The position numbers were made by a program, and so were the translations under genes. Below are positions 58,880 through 64,000 of a stretch of 64,000 nt of DNA, in pieces (the stretch's first letter is position 1; every line of letters starts with the position of its first letter). The notes under the pieces were generated by a model. That model was not told where the DNA came from and searched no databases. It saw only the letters and a program-made list of their open reading frames with translations. Origin of the DNA: Kitasatospora sp. MMS16-BH015 (GTDB lineage: Bacteria > Actinomycetota > Actinomycetes > Streptomycetales > Streptomycetaceae). The stretch is taken from positions 5,766,001 through 5,830,000 of the forward strand of contig NZ_CP025394.1 of NCBI RefSeq assembly GCF_002943525.1, read 5' to 3'.

Positions 58880-59653
58880 TCAGGCCACCACGGTTGACAC
58901 CTGTGCCGCCTGCTCGACTTCGAGGAGTGAGGCGGAGTGACGCTCGGCCTCGAAGGCGACCACGCCGCCGCGCAGGCCGAACAGCCGCTTGGAGAGCAGG
59001 ATCCAGACCACCGCCGCGATGTTGAGCAGCAGGGTGCAGACCTTGAGCGCGCTCACGTGCTCGGAGAGCTCGTAGCCCTCCAGCGGCAGGAAGGCGGCGG
59101 TGGCCACCACGGTCAGGTACTCGGCCCAGCGGCGGCCCAGCCAGAGCCCGTACGCCTCGACGATCTCGATCAGCGCGTAGACGAGCAGCGCGACCGCGAC
59201 GATCACCAGGGTGCTGTGCTTGTAGTCGAAGGTCTTGCGGATGGTGTCGACGATCGGCGAGTGCTCGAGGTCGTAGTGGAAGTGGTCGGTGACCGGCCGG
59301 AAGACGGTGAGGTTGCTGTCGAAGAACTGGCGCACCGCGTCCTGGCTGTTGGAGAACTTCCAGACCGCCCAGGCCACCAGCACGATCAGCACCCCGCGCA
59401 GCAGCCGCTCGATGGCCAGGAAGCGCAGGATGAAGATGTCGCGCAGCGCCTTCCCCCGGGGCACCAGCGGAGCCTGGGCGGCCGGCCCGGAGCCGTGCGG
59501 GGCGCCCAGTGCGAAGTCGCCGCAGCGCAGGCAGCGCCAGGCCTCGCCGAGCGCGGTGTCGGCCCGCAGCCGGCTGTGCAGCTCCGGCTCGGTGGGTGCG
59601 TAGGTGGTGTGGCCGCGCCGCGAGCAGGTGCGGCGGTTCCAGTCGATGGCCAT
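58880..59653 (-). CDS. DUF2127-family membrane protein
   Basis: The 257-residue protein starts with a cytoplasmic WRCLRCGD (Cys-X2-Cys) segment after a charged start. Four membrane segments follow, including LAIERLLRGVLIVLVAWAVW, LVIVAVALLVYALIEIVEAYG, EYLTVVATAAFLPLEGYEL and CTLLLNIAAVVWILLSKRLFG. This matches the DUF2127 family, whose function is unknown. ATG 59653 has GGGGGA upstream. It is 15 bases from the first AIM24 gene on the same strand and may be linked with it. Confidence 0.85.
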   Translation of the reverse strand: MAIDWNRRTCSRRGHTTYAPTEPELHSRLRADTALGEAWRCLRCGDFALGAPHGSGPAAQAPLVPRGKALRDIFILRFLAIERLLRGVLIVLVAWAVWKFSNSQDAVRQFFDSNLTVFRPVTDHFHYDLEHSPIVDTIRKTFDYKHSTLVIVAVALLVYALIEIVEAYGLWLGRRWAEYLTVVATAAFLPLEGYELSEHVSALKVCTLLLNIAAVVWILLSKRLFGLRGGVVAFEAERHSASLLEVEQAAQVSTVVA

Positions 59654-59750
59654 GGTGGGGTCCCCCAGGGTGTTCGGTGCGGTGGTGCGCTTGCGCGGTC
59701 AGCAGGATACGGGCGAGGCACCCCGGGCCGGGCGCGGGTGTTCGATCGGT

Positions 59751-59756
59751 GATAAT
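59751..59756 (+). promoter_or_regulatory. -10-like hexamer GATAAT before the first DUF3817 gene
   Basis: GATAAT lies 60 bases before GTG 59816 and directly upstream of an inverted repeat, so an operator could overlap the transcription start. Confidence 0.4.
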
Positions 59757-59766
59757 GGGAGGCGGT

Positions 59767-59784
59767 TTGTGAGTCGGTTCACAA
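59767..59784. promoter_or_regulatory. Operator-like inverted repeat TTGTGA-N6-TCACAA
   Basis: TTGTGA and TCACAA are perfect arms (8 of 9 if extended to GGT/ACC) around GTCGGT. It lies between the -10 and the gene start. A MarR- or GntR-type site is plausible. Confidence 0.5.
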
Positions 59785-59815
59785 GCCTCGTCGACGCCTA
59801 CAAGAGGTAGCCACC

Positions 59816-60142
59816 GTGAAGAACAGCAGCGCCGTCCACCGCCTGCGCCTGGTGTCCGGGCCCGAGGGCCTGTCCTTCCTCCTGCTGCTGGTCTGCTCGG
59901 TGCTCAAGCGCACCACTAGCTTCGACGCGGTCAAGCCAATGGGGTACATCCACGGGGTGTTGTTCATCCTCTACGTGGTCTTCCTCGCCCTGGCCTGGCA
60001 GCAGCAGCGCTGGGATCGCAAGCGCGGGATCGTGCTGTTCATCCTGGCAGCGCTGCCCACCGGCGGCTTCTTCGCCGAGCGGATGCTGGCCCGCGAGGAG
60101 CGCGGCGAGTACCCGGCGAAGGCCGAGCCCGCCACCGCCTGA
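59816..60142 (+). CDS. DUF3817-family membrane protein (first copy)
   Basis: The 108-residue protein has three membrane segments (EGLSFLLLLVCSVLKRT, GYIHGVLFILYVVFLALAW, GIVLFILAALPTGGFFAERML) with the conserved HG and PTGGFF/PTAAFF-like motifs of DUF3817. GTG 59816 has an AGAGG site. It is related to the gene at 62924. Function is unknown; the promoter carries a dyad. Confidence 0.87.
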   Translation: MKNSSAVHRLRLVSGPEGLSFLLLLVCSVLKRTTSFDAVKPMGYIHGVLFILYVVFLALAWQQQRWDRKRGIVLFILAALPTGGFFAERMLAREERGEYPAKAEPATA

Positions 60143-60154
60143 CCCGCCGTACGC

Positions 60155-60190
60155 CGAAGGCCGGACCCCCGACGGGGGCCCGGCCTTTCG
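60155..60190. terminator. Bidirectional terminator between DUF3817 and M4 protease genes
   Basis: CGAAGGCCGGACCCCCG pairs with CGGGGGCCCGGCCTTTCG with one mismatch across a short loop. Both flanking genes end here. Confidence 0.8.
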
Positions 60191-60201
60191 CGTGGGCCGT
60201 A

Positions 60202-61851
60202 CTAGTTGACGTTCACCGCGCTCCAGGCCGCGGCGACCTGGGCGTACTCGGTGCTGGTGGTGCCGTAGAGGTCGCCGGCGGCCTTGAGGGTCGCGGTGCG
60301 GGCGGCCTTGTAGTTGGTGGTGGAGGTGAAGTACGTGGTCAGCGCGCGGTACCAGACCTGGAGGGCCTTGGCCCGGCCGATGCCGGCCACGGTGGAGCCG
60401 TTGGAGGTCGGCGAGTTGTAGCTGACGCCGTTGATCACCTTGGCGCCGCTGCCCTCGGCCAGCAGGTAGAAGAAGTGGTTGGCCACGCCGGAGGAGTAGT
60501 GCACGTCCAGGTTGCCGACGCCGGAGGACCAGGAGTCCGCCGAGCCGCCGTCCTTGGAGGGCTTGTCCATGTAGCGCAGCGGCGTGCCGTCGCCGTTGAT
60601 GTTGATCAGCTCGCCGATCAGGTAGTCCGGCTTGTCGGCGGCCAGGTTGGCGTACCACTCGACGGCGGTGCCGAAGATGTCCGAGGTGGCCTCGTTGAGG
60701 CCGCCGGACTCACCCGAGTAGTTCAGGTTGGCGGTGGCGGCGGTCACGCCGTGGCTCATCTCGTGGCCCGAGACGTCCAGGGCGGTCAGCGGGTGGGTGT
60801 TGGAGGCACCGTCGCCGTAGGTCATGCAGAAGCAGGAGTCGTCCCAGAAGGCGTTGACGTAGTTCTTGCCGTAGTGGACGCGGCTGTAGGCGCCGACCCC
60901 GTCGTTGCGGATGCCGTTGCGGCCGAAGGTGGACTTGTAGAAGTCCCAGGTGGCCGCTGCGCCGTACTGGGCGTCCACGGCGGCGGACTGGGTGTTGGAG
61001 GCCAGGCCGGTGCCCCAGGCGTTGTCGGCGTCGGTGTAGAGGGTGCCGGTGCCGGAGGTGCGGCCCTTGAGGTCGGTGGTGTACTGGCCGCCGCGGGTGG
61101 CGTCCTTGAGCTGGTAGGTCGAGCCGGTGTAGTTGGTGGTCAGCGGCACCGAGCCGACGAAGACGCCCTTGCCGGAGCCGGTGGCGTTGGCGGTCTGGAT
61201 CTCCTCGTGGGTGGAGAGCACGGCGCCGGAGGTCGCGTCGGTGACCAGCACCTGGCGGCTCGGGGTGCCGTCGGCCCGCTGGCCCTGCACCGTGGTGCGG
61301 TAGGCCAGGCGCGGGGCGCCGTCGGTGGCCCAGACGACGAGGCCGGCCGCGCCGGTCTGGTCGACGGAGGTCAGCGCGGCCTCGTCGGCGTCGTTGGTGG
61401 CCTGGCCGAGCTGGGCCTTGACCGTGCCGGTGGCCTTCGCGGCGGCCTGGGCGGCCGACAGCTTCGGGGTGAGGCTCGACAGCGCGAGCTTCTGGTCGGT
61501 GGCCTTGTCGACCGACTTGATCGCACCGTTGGCGGCCTGGTGCACCACCAGGTCGCCGCCCAGCACCGGGAGGCCGCCGAGGGTCCGCTCGTAGCGCAGG
61601 TGGCGGGTGCCGTCCGCGTCCACGATCGCGTCCTTGGGGATCAGCTGCTCCTGGCCGCCCAGGCCGATCGCCTTGGCGGTGGAGCCGGCCTCGGCGCTCG
61701 CCTGGGCGATCAGGGCGGAGTGCTGGCGGCCGGCGGCGCTGTTCGAGATCGGGCTCGGGTTGGCCTGGGCCGTCCCGGCGGTGACCTGGATCGCCGCCGC
61801 GAGCACGGCAGAGGCAGAGAGAACGGCTCCGACTGTCAGCTTGCGCTTCAT
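60202..61851 (-). CDS. Secreted M4-family (thermolysin-like) metallopeptidase
   Basis: The 549-residue zymogen has a signal peptide (MKRKLTVGAVLSASAVLAAA to AQA) and then an FTP/PepSY-type pro-region (about 35-215). The mature protease follows, with zinc motif HEMSH in DVSGHEMSHGVTAATANLNY (about 360-364) and the third ligand Glu in GGLNEATSDIFG. The VHYSSGVANHFFYLLAEG segment holds the catalytic His. It would be a neutral protease for extracellular protein digestion. GGAAGG lies about 12 bases upstream of ATG 61851. Confidence 0.95.
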   Translation of the reverse strand: MKRKLTVGAVLSASAVLAAAIQVTAGTAQANPSPISNSAAGRQHSALIAQASAEAGSTAKAIGLGGQEQLIPKDAIVDADGTRHLRYERTLGGLPVLGGDLVVHQAANGAIKSVDKATDQKLALSSLTPKLSAAQAAAKATGTVKAQLGQATNDADEAALTSVDQTGAAGLVVWATDGAPRLAYRTTVQGQRADGTPSRQVLVTDATSGAVLSTHEEIQTANATGSGKGVFVGSVPLTTNYTGSTYQLKDATRGGQYTTDLKGRTSGTGTLYTDADNAWGTGLASNTQSAAVDAQYGAAATWDFYKSTFGRNGIRNDGVGAYSRVHYGKNYVNAFWDDSCFCMTYGDGASNTHPLTALDVSGHEMSHGVTAATANLNYSGESGGLNEATSDIFGTAVEWYANLAADKPDYLIGELININGDGTPLRYMDKPSKDGGSADSWSSGVGNLDVHYSSGVANHFFYLLAEGSGAKVINGVSYNSPTSNGSTVAGIGRAKALQVWYRALTTYFTSTTNYKAARTATLKAAGDLYGTTSTEYAQVAAAWSAVNVN

Positions 61852-62363
61852 GAGAGACGGATTCCTTCCGGTACAACCGCGTGTGCGCGGTCGCATCGCG
61901 TTCCGGGGCGCCGGAGTTGGCACCTGCTGGGGCGGAACGGACGCTGACGAGCTGCTCCGTGCGGTCACGCGACGTCCGGCCTGTGGGGTGGGGAGGCCGG
62001 ACTGTCGAACGGGGCTGGCCAGAAGCATGACAATCACACCGGTGGAATGACAGGTCTCGGGCAAGAATTGGCAAAATCCCGCCAGCGAGCTGATGGAGTA
62101 GGCGACCTGAAACGTCACCAGGAAACCGGACAAGTCGGGCATAACGACTCGTTGATCGAGAGTTTCCATCCGAACCGTGGCTGAATAGCCGTCGAATTCG
62201 AGTAACGACGGTCGCTGGCTTGTACATTGCCGCAACATTGCGTATCCGGGAGGTGCGCCGCTGACCGGCTCCCGACGTTGGCGGAGGTCCGCCAACCCCG
62301 GCCGCTTGTCCAGCATCGTGGACACCTGCTACCGCTTTCCGGCCGTCCGAGTACGGTGGGCGC
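61852..62363. promoter_or_regulatory. Divergent region between M4 protease and second marR
   Basis: No gene is seen in 512 bases. The central part (about 62030-62260) is much richer in A and T than the rest of the window, with CGTAACGAC-type stretches. It likely holds the protease promoter. TGTCAT occurs twice on the reverse strand near 62025-62055 with an 18-base-spaced CTGTCA/CATGCT pair, only weakly promoter-like. Confidence 0.35.
62352..62357 (+). promoter_or_regulatory. -10-like hexamer TACGGT, leaderless arrangement
   Basis: TACGGT lies 6 bases before GTG 62364, with no ribosome-binding site. Confidence 0.45.
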
Positions 62364-62879
62364 GTGGCAAAGCCCCTCGCTCTCGACTTCGACCCGATCG
62401 CCCGCGCCGACGAACTGTGGACCAGTCGCTGGGGCGGTGCGCCGGCGATGGCCGCCATCACCTCGGTGATGCGGGCCCACCAGATCCTGCTCTCCCGGGT
62501 GGACGCCGTGGTCAAGCCGTACGGGCTCACCTTCGCCCGGTACGAGGCGCTCGTGCTGCTCACCTTCAGCCGCACCGGCGAGCTCTCGCTCTCCAAGATC
62601 GGCGAGCGGCTGATGGTGCACCCCACCAGCGTCACCAACACCGTCGACCGCCTGGTCCGGGCCGGCCTGGTGGCCCGCCGCCCCAACCCCACCGACGGCC
62701 GGGGCGTGCTCGCCTCGATCACCGACCGGGGGCGCGAGGTGGTCGAGCAGGCCACCCGCGAGCTGATGTCCATCGACTTCGGCCTGGAGGGCTACGGGCC
62801 CGGGCAGTGCCAGGAGGTCTTCGAGCTGCTCCGGCCGCTGCGGGTGGACGCGGGGGACTTCAAGGACTCCGTGGAGTAG
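62364..62879 (+). CDS. MarR-family transcriptional regulator (second)
   Basis: The 171-residue winged-helix protein has an N-terminal helical part (DPIARADELWTSRWG and MRAHQILLSRVDAVVKPYG). The DNA-binding part reads LTFARYEALVLLTFSRTGELSLSKIGERLMVHPTSVTNTVDRLVRAGLVARR, and the wing is NPTDGRGVLASITDRG. GTG 62364 is leaderless by spacing. It reads into the second DUF3817 gene and then icmA, so it could govern either. It is not close to the first MarR protein. Confidence 0.92.
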   Translation: MAKPLALDFDPIARADELWTSRWGGAPAMAAITSVMRAHQILLSRVDAVVKPYGLTFARYEALVLLTFSRTGELSLSKIGERLMVHPTSVTNTVDRLVRAGLVARRPNPTDGRGVLASITDRGREVVEQATRELMSIDFGLEGYGPGQCQEVFELLRPLRVDAGDFKDSVE

Positions 62880-62890
62880 GGGGCGGACAG

Positions 62891-62911
62891 AACCGCCCGA
62901 AGCGGGCGGTT
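62891..62911 (+). terminator. Tight hairpin overlapping the DUF3817 -10
   Basis: AACCGCCCG-AAG-CGGGCGGTT is a perfect 9-bp stem with a 3-base loop, beginning 12 bases after the marR stop. Its last T is also the first base of the next -10-like TACCCT. Confidence 0.65.
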
Positions 62912-62916
62912 ACCCT
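62911..62916 (+). promoter_or_regulatory. -10-like hexamer TACCCT, leaderless arrangement
   Basis: TACCCT lies 7 bases before ATG 62924. Confidence 0.45.
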
Positions 62917-62923
62917 CGATGGC

Positions 62924-63256
62924 ATGAAGCAGAGTGTGCTGACCCGGTACCGGGCGATGGCGTATGTCACGGGTGTCCTCCTGATCCTGCTCACCCTGGG
63001 TGTGATCGCCAAGTACGCGCTCGACATCTCGGGCGCGGCGGGCTTCACCACCGCCGTCGGCATCGCCCACGGGTGGCTCTACGTGGTCTACCTGGTGTTC
63101 GCCTTCGACCTGGGCACCAAGGCCAAGTGGCCGATGGGCAAGCTGGCCTGGGTGCTGCTGGCCGGCACCATCCCGACCGCCGCCTTCTTCGTCGAGCGCA
63201 AGGTCTCGCAGGACGTGGCCCCGCTGATCGAGGCCCCCGAGGCCGTCAGCGCCTGA
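62924..63256 (+). CDS. DUF3817-family membrane protein (second copy)
   Basis: The 110-residue protein has three membrane segments (YVTGVLLILLTLGVIAKYAL, IAHGWLYVVYLVFAFDL, LAWVLLAGTIPTAAFFVERK). The HG and PTAAFFVERK motifs match the copy at 59816, with otherwise low identity. The start ATG 62924 is 7 bases from a -10-like hexamer. It is unknown in function. DUF3817 genes next to MarR regulators are common in streptomycetes (from memory). Confidence 0.88.
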   Translation: MKQSVLTRYRAMAYVTGVLLILLTLGVIAKYALDISGAAGFTTAVGIAHGWLYVVYLVFAFDLGTKAKWPMGKLAWVLLAGTIPTAAFFVERKVSQDVAPLIEAPEAVSA

Positions 63257-63303
63257 CACCGTCGCGGCGGGTCTCCGTCGGCCCGCAGGTCGCCATCGAC
63301 ATT

Positions 63304-63342
63304 TACTAGGACGTCCGAGTAGTTTGGTGGGACGTCCTAGTA
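63304..63342. promoter_or_regulatory. Paired GGACGTCC palindromes upstream of icmA
   Basis: TACTAGGACGTCC (63304-63316) and GGACGTCCTAGTA (63330-63342) are exact reverse complements. Each holds the 8-bp palindrome GGACGTCC, with copies 21 bases apart (two helical turns). GGACGTCC-N-AGTAG is also a direct repeat. It lies 53 bases before the icmA ATG and looks like a two-dimer operator. The binding protein is unknown. Confidence 0.65.
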
Positions 63343-63394
63343 GCTGTGTCGTCCCGCGATCCGGGGTGGCCGTACGGAGTGGAGTTCGGAGTCG

Positions 63395-64000
63395 ATGGAC
63401 GCCGAGGAGATCGAGGCCGGTCGCCGGCGCTGGCAGCAGCGGTACGACAAGGCCCGCAAGCGTGACGCGGACTTCACCACCCTGAGCGGCGACGAGGTCG
63501 CCCCCGTCTACGGCCCGCCCGCCGGGCAGCCGGTCGAGGGCTTCGAGCGGATCGGCTGGCCGGGCGAGTACCCGTACACCCGTGGCCTGCACCCCACCGG
63601 CTACCGCGGCCGGACGTGGACCATCCGGCAGTTCGCCGGCTTCGGCAACGCCCAGCAGACCAACGAGCGCTACAAGATGATCCTGGAGGCCGGCGGCGGC
63701 GGCCTCTCGGTCGCCTTCGACATGCCCACCCTGATGGGCTACGACTCCGACGAGCCCAAGTCGCTCGGCGAGGTCGGCCACTGCGGCGTGGCGATCGACT
63801 CGGCGGCCGACATGGAGGTGCTCTTCGACTCCATCCCGCTGGGCGAGGTCACCACCTCGATGACGATCAGCGGCCCGGCCGTGCCGATCTTCTGCATGTA
63901 CCTGGTCGCGGCCGAGCGCCAGGGCGTGGACCCCTCGGTGCTCAACGGCACGCTGCAGACGGACATCTTCAAGGAGTACATCGCGCAGAAGGAGTGGCTC
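63395..64000 (+). CDS. icmA: Isobutyryl-CoA mutase large subunit (partial, runs off the window)
   Basis: The first 202 codons are present without a stop. The sequence MDAEEIEAGRRRWQQRYDKARKR, then FERIGWPGEYPYTRGLHPTGYRG, RTWTIRQFAGFGNAQQTNERY, AGGGGLSVAFDMPTLMGYDSD and EVTTSMTISGPAVPIFCMYLV, is the TIM-barrel substrate half of the adenosylcobalamin mutases and closest, from memory, to Streptomyces IcmA (566 residues). It interconverts isobutyryl- and n-butyryl-CoA with a separate small B12-binding subunit (IcmB), not seen here. GGAGTTCGGAG precedes ATG 63395. A methylmalonyl-CoA mutase subunit is the alternative. Confidence 0.88.
   Translation, partial: MDAEEIEAGRRRWQQRYDKARKRDADFTTLSGDEVAPVYGPPAGQPVEGFERIGWPGEYPYTRGLHPTGYRGRTWTIRQFAGFGNAQQTNERYKMILEAGGGGLSVAFDMPTLMGYDSDEPKSLGEVGHCGVAIDSAADMEVLFDSIPLGEVTTSMTISGPAVPIFCMYLVAAERQGVDPSVLNGTLQTDIFKEYIAQKEWL

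Overview
The window is high-GC actinobacterial chromosome (GC-rich codon third positions, many GTG starts). Several things point to a Streptomycetaceae genome (Streptomyces or Kitasatospora): the hyphal polarity/cytoskeleton pair scy-filP, a TTG-started rpmE, and the gene order argS-lysA-hom-thrC-thrB-rho-rpmE-prfA-prmC-Sua5-wecA-atpIBEFHAGDC. Almost all of it is conserved core chromosome. No CRISPR array, prophage, insertion sequence or biosynthetic gene cluster was seen.

Layout. 1-633: debris of a PIN-type toxin-antitoxin pair beside a reverse-strand tRNA-Arg(CCG). 0.8-8.4 kb: a stand-alone receiver protein, argS, and the lysine/threonine genes lysA, hom, thrC, thrB. 8.4-19.1 kb: rho, an LCP cell-wall ligase, rpmE, prfA, prmC, a Sua5/TsaC protein, a low-molecular-weight phosphatase, an atypical serine hydroxymethyltransferase paralogue and a WecA/TagO-type transferase. 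19.3-27.3 kb: the complete F1Fo ATP synthase operon. 27.4-31.8 kb: a DUF2550 protein, PduO-type cobalamin adenosyltransferase, a NarL-type two-component system and 3-hydroxybutyryl-CoA dehydrogenase. 32-44 kb: a STAS protein, a membrane-anchored P-loop protein, nucS, an LLM oxidoreductase, a hydroxyacid dehydrogenase, an ABC exporter, a hydrolase and a secreted phytase-like protein. 44-50 kb: filP and the giant coiled-coil gene scy. 50.3-64 kb: methylmalonyl-CoA epimerase, acetyl-CoA acetyltransferase, meaB, a penicillin-binding-type serine hydrolase, an acyltransferase, two MarR regulators, three coupled AIM24 genes, two DUF3817 genes, a secreted M4 protease, and the first 202 codons of icmA.

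Functional links. Adenosyltransferase, epimerase, MeaB and IcmA together make and protect the adenosylcobalamin-dependent acyl-CoA mutases. The thiolase and 3-hydroxybutyryl-CoA dehydrogenase connect acetyl-CoA to C4 acyl-CoAs. RF1 and PrmC, its methylase, are adjacent. The LCP and WecA-type proteins both act in cell-wall glycopolymer assembly. Scy and FilP organise tip growth.

The most unusual things are not classical genes. (1) A dispersed intergenic element occurs as two collinear 144-bp copies plus shorter hairpin and single-arm versions, and it supplies the C-termini of two proteins. (2) The serine hydroxymethyltransferase paralogue has Ser and Gln where the PLP-contacting Asp and His should be. 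(3) A -10-like hexamer lies 6-8 nt before the start codon of about a dozen genes, as expected for leaderless mRNAs. (4) A paired GGACGTCC palindrome lies upstream of icmA. (5) scy carries an exact 33-codon (three-hendecad) duplication.
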